Source: Anaeromyces robustus
Lineage: Eukaryota > Neocallimastigomycota > Neocallimastigomycetes > Neocallimastigales > Neocallimastigaceae
Direction of reading: 5' to 3'
Assembly: GCA_002104895.1 (NCBI GenBank)
Contig: MCFG01000284.1
Span: 27,654-91,653 of the forward strand
Length of the DNA stretch: 64,000 nt
A program made the translations under genes and the position numbers. Positions 1-12,685 of this stretch are shown here, piece after piece (positions within the stretch are counted from its first letter, which is position 1; the number at the start of each line of letters is the position of its first letter). The notes under the pieces were generated by a model that ran no database searches, was not told the DNA's origin, and was given only the letters and a program-made list of their open reading frames with translations.

Positions 1-207
1 GTTATTTTATTTTATTTATTTTTTTTTTTTTTATTACTTAAATTCATAAATTTTTTTAATATATTTTTTATTATTATAATATAAATGTATACATATTTAT
101 TTTTAAAATATCATTATTATAATATATATTTATATTTGAATATTTCTTTATAAAATAATTAATAAATTTTTATATATTAAATCAATATAATAATATATTA
201 ATAAAAG
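1..207 (+). other. Probable PAT1 intron sequence at the window edge
   Basis: This is nearly pure A/T sequence with no usable reading frame. It ends in a polypyrimidine-poor AG acceptor at 206-207, directly before an in-frame PAT1 exon. It is best read as the 3' part of an intron whose donor and upstream exons lie outside the window. No independent feature is visible. Confidence 0.6.
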
Positions 208-736
208 GATGAATATAGTGGTTTAATGACAAGAAAAGAAAAAGAATTAATTGCAAAAATTCAAATTTCACAATTAATTACAGATGATCCATACTCAGAT
301 GATTTCTATTATCAAATGTTTACAGAGAAAAAAAATAATGATAAACAAGGGGAAACAAAACTTAATTGGCAACAAACATATTTAATGAAACAAGGAAAAA
401 GTGGTAATTTATCTTCACAAATGCAACAACAAGTTCAACATCTTATTGATGGAAGGAAACAAAAACCAAAGAATACTCAATGTATTATTATTATTATTAT
501 TATTTTTTTTTTATTATAAAAAGTTTAATATATAATTATTTATATAAATTATTATTATTATTTTTTTTTTATAATAATAACCTTCAATATTTTTTTTAAT
601 ATGTATTCATCTAGTTTCATTAGAAGGTGCTTTGGGAAAAATTGCATTAAACTCTGTTCGTAATCCAAAACAATTATTACAAGTTAATAAAGATAAAGAT
701 AATGTAAGTTTTTTTTTTTTTTTTTGAATTGAATTA

Positions 737-779
<43 letters not shown>

Positions 780-2124
780 TATTATTTTTTTTTATATTTA
801 TTATTTTTCTTTATATTTATTTATAAAAATTGAAATCATGAATATAATCGTATTAATAATTATATGTATTATATAATATATTTATACATATCATAAAATT
901 AGACAAAGAAAGTTGCAATTAATACATTAACGCAGCCACAAGTTACACGTTTAGTTCATTATAGAACATTAGCTTCTATAGAAAATGTATATACCTATAT
1001 TTTACAATTGGAACAAAAAGAAAGACAAAAGAATTTAAATAAGGAACAAAATTCAGATAATGAAGATGAACATAATGAGGAAGAAACAGAAGAAGAGTAA
1101 TTATTGCTATTTAATGGAATTATTTAATAGTTTATAATCATATTATTTAATAATTATTAATCATCATTATTTTAATTTATATTATTAAAAAATTATTTAT
1201 TGTAGAAAACGTGAAAGAGAAGATCTTATCAATAAAATATGGAATGAATTAAAAATTAAGGATGAAATACCATTAGAGTAAGTATATCAATTTAAATATA
1301 ATAATTAATCATAAATAAATAATAAATTGAAAATTATAATAATAATAATAATAGAATATTTAAAAAATATATATGGCTATGTTATATTAATAAGAAAAAA
1401 AATTTTTTTTTTTTTAATATATATTATTTATATTTATTTTCTATTTATAAAGTAAACCACATCCATTTATTCATTTTTTGTCGTATTCTAAGGGTAAAAA
1501 AGTTATTCCTCGTGTTTTACATTTCCTTTCTAAAGAACAATCATTAGCATTTTTAAATTTATTATTACTTCGTTTAAATAGATTAGATGTCTGTGCTGAC
1601 AATGCTGATCCAGTTGAAGTAAGTTTTTTTTTTTTTTTTTTTTTTTTTATTATTATTATTTATTATTTTTCTGTACGTTCTATATATCAATTGAAATATC
1701 AATTTATAGTAAATATGTTTTTAATAATAATAATGTAATTATATTATTTATTTTATACATTATACATAAAAGGTTGATCTATTTATAAATAGTGTTGTAC
1801 CACCATTAGTTAATTTCTTATCAGAAATGCCTCTATGCGTTATTAATGGTTGCTTTGGAATATTGTTAAAATGTTATAATATGGCTTGGATGGGTAAATG
1901 TAAGGTTGCATTAGCTATTTTGACTGTATTTTTAAGTAGAGCTGAAATTTTAAGACAAGATATTAGTAGTGAACCAGTAATTGCTCCAAATATTCAAAAA
2001 GATTTACAACAATGGTAAATAATTTTTTATTATTATGTATGATGATTATATTATTTTATATTAAAATGTATAATGTATAATAAATCTTTACATATTTTTT
2101 TTTTTATTTAAATATATAATTCAA

Positions 2125-2159
<35 letters not shown>

Positions 2160-2400
2160 TAACAAAATAACAACAACAATAACAACAATAATAATAATAA
2201 AAAGGTCTGAATTGTATGATCATTTATTCAATCTTTTAAGAAATAACTTCGTTTCATTATTCTCAGAAAATGGATCTGATCAAGATGACGTTTGTGTATG
2301 GCAATTTTTAGCTGCTATTGCTATTAGTGCACAATCCATAGAGTATCAAAAATCATTAGTTATGGAAGTTAGGTAAAGAATAATATTTTTTAAAAGTTTT

Positions 2401-2453
<53 letters not shown>

Positions 2454-2691
2454 CTTACATATCAATAAATGAAAAAGAAAAAAAAAAAATTATACATATA
2501 ATATTTTTTATATTTTATATTTATATATCATTAATTTATATTTAAATTTTTATTTATTGATATTTAACAGAGAAAAAGTATTTGAAACCATTAAGAATGT
2601 AGAAAATGAACAAGGTTTAGTTAATGTTAATTTATTCTTACATGCTTTGGGTATTGATGCTTCACAAATAGAATTAGAATCTTCTGTATAA
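208..2691 (+). CDS. PAT1: PAT1-like mRNA decapping/deadenylation factor, 3' part of gene
   Basis: Pat1/PATL1 links deadenylated mRNA to decapping in P-bodies, binding Lsm1-7 and the Dcp2 machinery through its C-terminal helical repeat domain. Exons inferred by frame and splice sites: 208-481, 615-703, 903-1096, 1206-1277, 1453-1618, 1773-2014, 2205-2372, 2571-2691. Joined, they give 441 residues to a TAA stop with every phase consistent. The first exon opens with DEYSGLMTRKEKELI and DPYSDDFYYQMF, the conserved start of the Pat1 middle/C-terminal region. It continues through LEGALGKIALNSVRNPKQLL, HPFIHFLSYSKGKK and LRLNRLDVC. The ATG at 226 is internal, because conserved sequence continues upstream of it to the acceptor. 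The N-terminal half is missing only because the window starts inside the gene. Introns contain long T runs (2401-2448) and ATT repeats. Family assignment is confident; exact junctions are inferred. Confidence 0.88.
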
Positions 2692-3254
2692 TAATATTAT
2701 GCCTTGAATTTATTTAATTACTAAAAAAGCAACAACATCTAAAATAATTAATTTTCCTTTTAAGAATTAAAACAACAAAAAGTCAGAAAATAATTCACAA
2801 AAAATAATTTTTTTCAAAAAAAATAATTTTTTTCAAAAAAAAATTTTTTAAAAACAAAAAAAAAAAAAAAAAAAAAAAAAGAGATAGCTCTCTTGTATTT
2901 CTTCATTATTCTTAAAAAAAAAAAAATAGTCATAATATAACAAAATTATATATAATTATATATATATATTTTATAAACTTATTATTTTTTTTTTAAACTG
3001 TTATTTGTATTTTTTTTTTTTTTTCATTATATATATAATAATAATATTAAATTCTTTTTTATTAATATTTTAATTTTTTTTTTCTTCAAGTTTATATTTT
3101 ACTATTTTAGTTTTCATTATTAATTATAATCAAAAAAAAATTTTTTTTTTTATCTTTTCTTTTTATATTTTTTACCTAAATTTTTTTTTTTTGTTTGAAT
3201 TCAATTCATAGAATAATAATGAAAAAAAAAAAAAAAAAAAAAAAAAAAGGAAAG

Positions 3255-3290
<36 letters not shown>

Positions 3291-3680
3291 CATTTACACA
3301 CACATATATATATATATAACTTAAAAAAAAATAAAATAATAAAAAGTAAAAGATATATATAAATAGGTTTAATAAAAGGGATAATACCATATTATATTAT
3401 ATATTAATATTTTAAATAATATATATTATAATAAGAAATTATTCTAAAAAATAAAAAAAATAATTATATTTAATAATTTTAATTATAATAATATAATAAA
3501 ATATAAAAAAAAATAAAAAATAAAAAAAAAATAAAAAAAAAAATAAAAAACTAAAAAAAAAAAAAAATTAAAAATAAAAAAAAAAAATAATAAATAAATA
3601 GATAAAAAGTAAATTAAGATTTATGTAAATTTTTTTTTTTTTTTAGACTAGGGATTAATCTTTAGTATTTTATAAATCTT

Positions 3681-3780
3681 AAAAAATTTTTAATTAACCT
3701 ATTTTAAATAAGATATTTTCAAATAACTAAATAATTATTTGAAAATATCTTATTTAAAATAGGTTAATTAAAAATTTTTT
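3681..3780. repeat. Perfect 46-bp inverted repeat (hairpin palindrome)
   Basis: The left arm 3681-3726 and right arm 3735-3780 are exact reverse complements over 46 bp, separated by 8 bp (3727-3734). The arms contain non-trivial sequence (ttaattaacctattttaaat), so this is not simple AT self-complementarity. It could be a small foldback or MITE remnant. No target-site duplication was recognised. Confidence 0.9.
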
Positions 3781-3804
3781 TATGTAAATAAGGAATGAAT
3801 ATCT

Positions 3805-4030
3805 TTTATTGAAAATGAAGTTGAATAAGATAATTAAGTCATTTTTTTTTATTGAAAATGAAGTTGAATAAGATAATTAAGTCATTTTTTTTTTTATTGA
3901 AAATGAAGTTGAATAAGATAATTAAGTCTTTTTTTTTTATTGAAAATGAAGTTGAATAAGATAATTAAGTCTTTTTTTTTTATTGAAAATGAAGTTGAAT
4001 AAGATAATTAAGTCTTTTTTTTTTTTTTTT
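3805..4030. repeat. Minisatellite, five copies of a ~43-bp unit
   Basis: Five head-to-tail copies share the core tgaaaatgaagttgaataag followed by ataattaagtc, starting near 3808, 3851, 3897, 3939 and 3981. Each ends in a T run of variable length. The unique part is identical between copies, with variation confined to the T spacer, which suggests recent expansion. Confidence 0.9.
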
Positions 4031-7010
4031 TTTTTAAAGTGAATCTGTAATATAATATAATAAATGAAAATAAAAATAAAAGTAAAAAAAAAATTTAATT
4101 AAATATTTAATTATTTAAATAATGAAAATAAAGATTGTGAAACATTAATTAACTTTGGAAATAAATTTATAAATTTATAATAATATATTTAAAACAAATA
4201 TAAATTGTGAAAGTGAATGGTAAAAAAAGTACTTTTTGAAAATTAATTATATTAAATAAAGAGATTATTCTATATATTGAAGGGTGAATAAGATGATAAT
4301 ATTTTTACAAGAATAACTATTTTAATATTTCATTTTATTTATTATTATTTAATATATTTGCATTAGAAATATATAGATTATTGACATATATTTAATAAGT
4401 TAACATATTTAATATATATAGGTAATAAAATAGGTAAAAGCAAAATTGTGAATAATACAGAATAAATAGGTAAAAACAGAAATGTGAATAATACAGAATA
4501 TATAAATACAAATAAATACAAATACAAATTCGTTTATTATTAATTTAATTTGTATCAAAAAAATGAAGAAAATATTAAAAAAATGAAAATTCTTTAAATT
4601 TCTTATAATATAAAATTTCTTTTAATATAAATTATATTATACATATAAAAATTATATTTATATATATTTATATATATATTTATATGTGTAATTTTTTAAA
4701 TCTCAATTTTTTAGGATGCTTTTTTTTTTTAGATATATTTCTTAATTTAGAAAAAAAATTTTTTCCTTATCTTAGTGTAAATGATATTAAATGATGTTAA
4801 AATTTTTGTGTTTTAATTATGTTTTGTGATATAATCATAAATAATAAACTTTTTATTCTAATTAATTAATATTAATATTTTTTTTTTTATCTTTTTAAAC
4901 ACAAAGATTAAAAAAATTTATTGGATCAATTTCATTTATATATGGTTTATTAACATTTATGCTTAATTATTTACATAGTTCTTATAAGTTTGGTATACAA
5001 AATTAATATTTTTTAGAGTAATAACACGTGATATTCACATTAGTTAAGGTTTAAAAATTATATCCTATAATTATATACTCTTTAATAATATTATGGCACA
5101 TCACATATATAATAATTATAATGTTAAATATCAAATAACTTTAATATTTAAATAAAAATATTTATTATGAGAAATATAGTGTTTTTAAAAAAAGAGTGAC
5201 CAAAGTAAAAAATTATTTCTTCTTTCTTTTGTACTACAAATATTCATGAGTAATAATTTTATCATCTGCCACTTTTTTATTCCTAAAAGAATATGAAACT
5301 GGTATGGTAGTACTGGTTATTATTTAATTAATTAGTAACTAAACTATTATAAAATTTTATTTTTATTTTAATAATAATTAATACTAATAATAATAAATAT
5401 ATTGTTATTATCTAATTATTTATTTATTTATTTATTATTTCTCTTTTATTTTTTCAAACATTTTTTTTAATTATTAAATAAAATTTATAATATATTATGA
5501 ATACATTACAATATATAATGTATATTTGAATATATATTATAAAAAATTTTAAATAGAATATTATATACTTAACATATATTAATAATTACACTATAAATAT
5601 ATACTGATTTATGATAATAAAATAACTTTTAATATATTATTTTTAATTTATTATATATTAGTTTATAATTCTAGGACTTTTTTAATTTAAAATTTTTATT
5701 ATACAATATATTACAATATATTAATATATACAGAGTTTAATCTTTAATATCTTTTTTTATATATAAATAAATATATGTATATATATAAATGAGTAAATCA
5801 ATAAGTAAATAATTAAAAAAAATAAATGTATATATAATACAATATATTACAATGTATTGAATAATATATTTTATATTTAATAGTAATTAAAATTACAAAA
5901 AAAAAAGATTTTATATTAAACCAAAAATAAAAAAAAATAAAAACAATTATATAGTTATAAATAATATGATTATGTTAATTAATAATTATCAAATTACTTA
6001 TTTTTATTTATTTATTTATTTATTAATTATTATGTATAGTATATATCTATTCTTTTCTTTTCCATTATTATTGTTATTATTGTATTTGTATTATAGGAGG
6101 ATACTATAAAAAATTTTATTGAAAATTATAAAATAGGATTTCGATTATTTAAGGATTTTATTATATTTTAAGGATTTAGTTTCATAATTAACAATTATTC
6201 CATGGTTATTGAATGTCATTATTATTATTATTATTAATATTATAATTGTATGTTAAAAAATTTCTGTTTTTATTAATCTTAATCATTAATTAATTGTGTT
6301 TAAAAATTTTTTTCCTTTTATTAGTAATATTTACATATTACATAATAAATATTTAAATATAAATAATATAAATATAAATATTATTATATATATTAATAAA
6401 TAAATAATTTTTTAAAAAAAATTATAGGATTAATATAAAATCTTTCAAAGTTATTAAAACTATAAATAATCCAAAATCTCTCTTTTTTTTTTTTTTTATA
6501 TAATTATATATATATTTTTTTTAAAAAATTTATATAATAAAATAAAATCATTAATTAAACAAAAGTATAAAAATATCTTAAAAAAATAAAAAAATAATAA
6601 ATATTTTCTTAAATTATTTTTATTTAAAATAAGAGTATTTAAATAAAAATTCAATAATATTACAAATAAAAATAAAAAATAAAAAAAAAACATAAAAAAA
6701 ATAAAATTATAATTAATACGAATTTGAACATTTAACATTTGAATATCTATTGCAGATATTCTTTTTTTATTATATAACAAAAATATATATATTTTAAATT
6801 ACATCAAAAGTGAATATTAAACTTATACCGAAACAATTAAATATTTATTTAATAAAATCAAAAATATAAATAATTTATATTAATTAATCTCTACTATATT
6901 ACTTAATAAGATTTCTCAGAGTTAATTTAATATTTAATATAAAGTATCTAAAAAAAAATAAGACAAAAAGAAATTAAAAAAATACAAAATAAAAATAAAA
7001 AATAAAAAAA

Positions 7011-8243
7011 ATGTTTTTCGATAAAATATCAAGAAAAAACGATCAAAGCAACGATATAGTTGATTATTCCTTTTTACAAACTCAAAATAAAATAACTGAA
7101 GATGGAAAGGAAGTTGATAATAATAAAAACAATTTAATTTTAATATCGGGAACTCCAGAAGTTTTAGGACCACCATCTAGAAGTCATTGGAAGGTAATAA
7201 ACTAGTAATGATTAATAAATAATTATATAATAATTAAATCTAAGCTTATTAAAACTTTTGTATCTAATATATATATTTTTATCATATTTGAAAAAAAAAA
7301 AATTATATTATATTTATTTTTTTTTAAAAAAATCATCTATTTTTTTTAATGTTTACTTATTATATATTAATTAAATAGCCTGATTCAGAAGTTAAAGCTT
7401 GTGCTGCTTGTCACAGACCTTTCACATTTATTAATAGAAGACATCATTGTCGTAGATGTGGTGATATTTTCTGTAATCAATGTGCAAGTTATACTTTCCG
7501 CTTAGATAGAAATTGTAAAATAGATTCAAAAGGTATTTTTTATATTTATTATTTTAACTTTGAATATATTATTTAAATAAAAAATAAAAAATAAAAAATA
7601 ATGATTTAATTATTAAATATATTTATTATTATATAAATATAATATAATATAATATAATATATTATTTTAAATAATAATCTTAAAAAATAAAATAAAATAA
7701 AATAAAATAAAATTATAATAATAGGTGTATTATCTAGAGTTTGCAGAACTTGTTATAATATATATCAAAAAGAATTTATATCGTTAATAAGAGAATCTGA
7801 TAATAGATTTAAGAGTAGAGGTGGTAGTTCTTTATACAGTAGAGGTAATAATAACATTTATAAATATATCTTATATAATTATTATTTTTTAAAAATAATA
7901 AAATTATTTATATGTAACAAATATATTAATATAAAATTTATTATGTAATAATATAGAATATAATAATTATGTTCCTCCAGCTGCTCTTCATAGTAGTAAT
8001 ACTACAGCTAATATACCAATTATAAAGACTCAACCTCCAAGTAAGTTTTTTTTTTTTTTCTTTTTTCTTTTTTTCTATTTTTTAATTATTTAACAAGTTA
8101 TATAATTAATATTATAAATATTCTATACTGATAAAATATTATATTTATAACTTTATATAATTTTTGAAAATATAATAGGAAGTGATACAACTCCAGCGAC
8201 ACTTATGTCAGTTCCAAGTGATTGGTCTTGGAGTACATTTTAA
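7011..8243 (+). CDS. FYVE zinc-finger protein (PI3P-binding, endosomal)
   Basis: FYVE domains bind phosphatidylinositol 3-phosphate on endosomes and vacuoles. Five exons are inferred: 7011-7193, 7379-7532, 7725-7844, 7957-8040, 8179-8243. They encode 201 residues with consistent phases. All three FYVE signatures are present: a W-x-x-D motif (W60-D63), the basic RRHHCRRCG block (residues 81-89) and SRVC (116-119). The eight zinc-ligand cysteines are at about 69, 72, 85, 88, 93, 96, 119 and 122. The 60 residues before the domain and the Ser/Thr/Pro-rich tail (ending DWSWSTF) carry no recognised domain, so this is a small FYVE protein rather than a PIKfyve or Vps27/HRS type. The ATG at 7011 follows a long A/T leader and is the first in-frame start. 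The subfamily is unknown. Confidence 0.87.
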
Positions 8244-8485
8244 ATGAAATTCTAATAACATTTCAAATCATATCGTAATTTTATTTAATTAATATATCCT
8301 ATAATATAATTCAATACAACCTCTTTTTTATATCGTAGTTTAATAACAAAAAAAAATTAAACATTCAAATTCAATAGAACAAATAAACAATAAATTTAAT
8401 AAAACAAAATCAATAAATAACAAAACAGACTAATAAACATAAACAAATAAAACAAAAATAACGAAACAGACAAAAAAAAAAGAAA

Positions 8486-8521
<36 letters not shown>

Positions 8522-8592
8522 AAAAAAAAAAAAAAAAAACAAAAACAATCATACACACACACACATACAAAAAAAAGATAAAAAAATAAAAA

Positions 8593-8624
<32 letters not shown>

Positions 8625-10075
8625 TAAAAAAATTATTATTTAATTAATCATATTAATTAATAATAAAAAAAAAAAAATTAATAGTAGTATCATAATTTAA
8701 GTAATAGACTTTTTTTTTTAATGTATTAATTAATATGATTAATGAATAAATTCAATAAAAAAAAAATTTTTTTTTTTATAGTAATAATAAAATATTATTA
8801 CTTTTTTTTTTCTTTATATTTAATTTAATACACGTTTTATTTTTATTTTTATTTTGAATTACAGAAAATAAATCAAACATACTTAAAATCTATTCACTAT
8901 TTATATATATACGTTTATTTTTATTTTCTATTTTATTTTTTTTTTTTTTTAGTAAAAATCTAAATATTTTTTATTTTTAAAAAAAAGTAAATTGTGTCAT
9001 TTTATTTAATTATTTTATTTTTCTTTTAATTAAATTATATTACTATATTTTAATATAAAAAATATAGTAATATTTTATTATCTTAAATAAGAAAATAAGA
9101 AAATAGTAAATAAATAAATAAGTATTATTTTTTTATAAATATAAAAAAAAATAATAAATAAAAAAATAAATAAATAAATAAATAAATAAATAAACAAAAA
9201 AACAAACAAACAAACAAACAAATAAATAAATAATATTTTTTTATAAATAAGAGAAAACCAAATGATATGATATATAATTTTTTTTTCTATATTTATTAAT
9301 ATTGTTTTTTATTTTATTATTGAAAAATCGTCATAGATATAAATAGTTTTTATATTAGTTGTATTATATAAAAACTATTTAAAAAGGACATTTAGCTATT
9401 AAATTTTATAAATTATAATCAATATAAAAAAATTATTGGCTTTTTAATAAAAAACAAAGATTTAATCATATTTAAATGAAATAAACAAAATTAAAGATAA
9501 ATAATGTATATATATATATAATATATATATAATAATTTTTGTATGTTTATAAATTTAATATGTTAATAACATAAAAATATAAATATATATAATACATACA
9601 TATGTATTATACTTTTAGAAATGAATATATAATAATATCTTATTAAAAAAATAAATTCTTTTAATATTAATATTATTAAAAATTTTATAAAAAAGTAGCT
9701 TAAGATTTTTTTTTTGTGTCACGTTTTACAATCTTTAAAAAAATTAAAAAAATTCATGGTATGTTTATAAATGATTAAATAATTAAGGACAACGAACCAA
9801 GTAATTTTTAATCAGATACTAAATTTTATTTATTAAATTAATTTATTAAAAATTAATATAAAAAGTAATACCTTATAATAAATATAAAAAATTCATATTT
9901 TATAATAAATATCCATTATAATTTTAAATTTTTCAAATTAATCATTTAACAAGATTTAAAAATAGTAAAAAAATAAGTCAAAGTGTAATATCTTTATATA
10001 TTTAATAATATCAAATACTTATCAGTTTTATTAATACAATATTACATTTATTGTTTTATAAATTATTTCAGTTCA
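8244..10075. other. Intergenic AT-rich region
   Basis: No coding signal is seen. The first 400 bp are A-rich and resemble a 3' UTR and downstream tract. Simple repeats include A runs at 8470-8540 and AAAT/CAAA repeats at about 9150-9232. An AG at 10070-10071 just before the next start codon may be the acceptor of a 5' UTR intron. Confidence 0.6.
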
Positions 10076-11305
10076 ATGGATAATTACAATAATGAAATTA
10101 TAAATGACATTGAAGGTTTTTTTTTTTATTATCTTTTTTTTTTTATTATTATTATATTATTATTATTATTATTATTATTTATACTAAAAAGTAATGTTTT
10201 ATTAATTATTTATAATATGTATGTAATATAGAATATGTTAAACAAGATATAAATAAAAATGATTCTTCTCATGTAATTATTTTATCCTTTTATATTATTA
10301 TATTAATGTTATTTCAATTAATACTTTTTTTTTTTCTTATATATATATGTATATATAAGGACTGGCATCATATATTAAGAGTTAAAAATTTATCAATTGC
10401 TATTACAAAAGGAGAATTAGAAAATGGAAAAAAAGTAAATTTATTTAATGTAACCGCCATTTCATTATTACATGATTCTATTGATTCAAAAGTATTTGAC
10501 ATTTTATTTTTATATTCATAATTATATATATATATTTTTTTAAATAATTTTTATTATTAATATTAATATACTAGTATAATTATTCTTTTTTTTTATTTTC
10601 AAATTGCTTATGAAAGATTTTTACTAATAATTTTAATTTTAATTTTAATTTTATATTTTATATTTTTGAAATATTATAATAAATAATTTTCCAATAAAAT
10701 ATTTTTCCAATATAATAATTTTTTAATAAATAATATTAATATGTAAAAAAGTACTGTCAAAAGTAAGTTTTATTTATATTCAAATGCATTTTTCATTATT
10801 TAATTAAAATTTATTTGTATTTAATATATCACACTGACTCAAAAAAAAAAATGTTTTTTTTTATTATGTAGTATTGAAGATAAAATAAAAGAAATAAGAA
10901 AATTCTTAATATCAAAACAAATTAAAGAGGAAGATATTGATCAAATATTAAATGGTATTAATAATATATCTTATCGAAAAGAAATTGGTAGATCCCCAGA
11001 GGAAAGAAAAGTTCCATTGGAAATAGCTATCGTTCAAGATGCTGATAGTAATATATATATTATTTAAAATAAAATTAAATATTATTGAGTAGTAATAATC
11101 TATATAAATAAATATATAAAAAAATTTATTTTTTAAGTTTCTTATTATTTAAAATAAATTATAATAGAATTAGATGCTATGGGTGCAATAGGTAATAGAT
11201 ACTTAATAAATGAAATTTGAAAAAATAATAGTTATTCATAAATATTATTATATTAATTATTATTATTAATATTACTATTACTATTATTATTAATATTAAT
11301 ATTAA

Positions 11306-11394
<89 letters not shown>

Positions 11395-11858
11395 GGAATA
11401 TCAAGATGTTTTGCTTATTCGGGAGCAAAGGGAAGACCTTTTTATGATCCAGAAATACAACCTAAAATTAATATGTCTCAAGAAGAATATGTTGCTCAAT
11501 CTAATTCAAATCAAGGAACAGCTATAAATCATTTCTATGGTAAAATAAAAAAGATATTTATAATAATTATAATTAAAAAAAAAAAAAAAAAAAAAAGATA
11601 ATTATATATATTATATAAAATATTTAAATTATATATTGATATTATTAACTTTTTAAATTATCATTTTCATAAATTTATATTCATTTATTCATTTAATCAT
11701 TAATTCATTAATATAAATTGTTGGTATAAAAAGAAAAATTATTCAATTTGAAATATATGATGAAAACAGATTATGGAAAAATAATGGCTATTGAACGAGA
11801 CAGATATATGAGAGAATTTGTTGACCGTTTTATAAAAGAATATAATGGTTTAGTTTAA
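10076..11858 (+). CDS. HD-domain metal-dependent phosphohydrolase (YedJ-like)
   Basis: This is a member of the HD hydrolase superfamily, whose His/Asp residues bind divalent metals for phosphohydrolysis. The substrate of this subfamily is not established. Eight exons are inferred: 10076-10115, 10232-10272, 10360-10491, 10752-10762, 10872-11047, 11168-11191, 11396-11539, 11734-11858. They give 230 residues, close to the usual length of bacterial YedJ-type proteins. Key motifs are DWHHILRV (28-35), LLHD (H65-D66), VQDADKLDAMGAIG (129-142), the Tyr/Ser/Gly-rich SRCFAYSGAKGRPF and a C-terminal ERDRYMREFVDRFIKEYNG. The 11-nt fourth exon supplies YCQ plus part of the next codon and is needed to keep frame. 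The sixth exon is only 24 nt. The intron before exon 7 is mostly an ATT microsatellite. Localisation is probably cytosolic, with no signal peptide. Confidence 0.85.
11290..11394. repeat. ATT trinucleotide microsatellite in an intron
   Basis: About 35 uninterrupted TTA/ATT units lie in the intron upstream of the seventh HD-gene exon and run directly into its ATTAG acceptor. Length changes here would alter the distance to the acceptor but not the reading frame. Confidence 0.9.
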
Positions 11859-12685
11859 TTTTTTTTTATTTCTTTTATTTTAAAACATTGTCTTTATTCT
11901 TTTTTTTTTCTTTCTGAGATTAATTGATTAATCATTATTTTTTTTTATTATTTATTTATTTATTTTTTTTTTCGTTTTATTGTTTTTATATATTTTTGAG
12001 TATAATTTTTTTATTTTTTTTTTCAATTTTCTTTAAATGATTATATACTTTTTCATTATAATATTATATTGATTTATAACCTATCATATTATCATTAAAT
12101 AGTTTTTTTTTACTTTTTTATTAGAATTATATAAATTGAAAATAAAATAAAATAAAATAAAATAAAATAAAATAAAATAAAATAAAATAAAATAAAATAA
12201 AAATAAAATATAATATAATACTTCAATATAATTAATGCATATTTATTAAATTTTTATTTTCTTTATTATTTTTATAAGATACTTTTTTTTTTTTTTTTAT
12301 AAATAATTCAATAATTTTAAAATTTTAATATTTATTTCCTTTTAAATATTATTCAATATCTTTGAATTTCAAATTTATTTTTAACTTTTTTTCTATATTT
12401 TAAAAGTCTAATTTAAATGCTTAATTAATTTTAAACTTTCTTCTCTTTTGTTTTATAGAGAAAAGGAAATGTTATTGAAGATATAAAAATAATAATTTAT
12501 TTATATAATATTAATTCATTTATATATTGAAATGTCAAATATAAGCTAAAGCTTAAAAAAATTATTTTAGTAATATATATATATACAAAAGAATAAAATA
12601 GAAAAAATTTTTTATTTTTTTTTATTTCATCTTACTCTTTAATTATTTTTCTTTCTTTTTTTCTTTTTAGTTTTATTTATTTAAT
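11859..12685. other. Intergenic region between HD and GAD genes
   Basis: Only A/T-rich sequence with T runs and an AAAAT pentanucleotide array at about 12140-12200. No ORF or RNA gene is recognised. It must contain the HD gene 3' end and the GAD promoter, but no element could be identified. Confidence 0.6.

Larger units (their letters stand above)
2692..7010. other. Intergenic AT-rich region with repeats
   Basis: No gene is supported in these 4.3 kb. Short open frames at 6496-6780 and 6934-7176 (both -) encode only Ile/Phe/Tyr/Leu-rich AT translations and are rejected. The region holds A and T homopolymers (for example 3220-3290), a perfect palindrome at 3681-3780, a five-copy minisatellite at about 3805-4030, and a short direct repeat around 4428-4500 that shares gtgaataatacagaata. 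Confidence 0.7.

Noticed and set aside
3805-4030. CRISPR-like array of regularly spaced repeats
   Set aside because: The spacers are only T homopolymers and the organism is a eukaryote; it is a minisatellite.
6496-6780. Hydrophobic open frame on the - strand, membrane-protein-like
   Set aside because: Pure AT-driven Ile/Phe/Leu/Tyr composition, no splice context or family resemblance. The same holds for 23178-23360, 45993-46178 and 53980-54201.
11177-11428. Poly-Ile open frame on the - strand
   Set aside because: Translation of the ATT microsatellite in an HD-gene intron.
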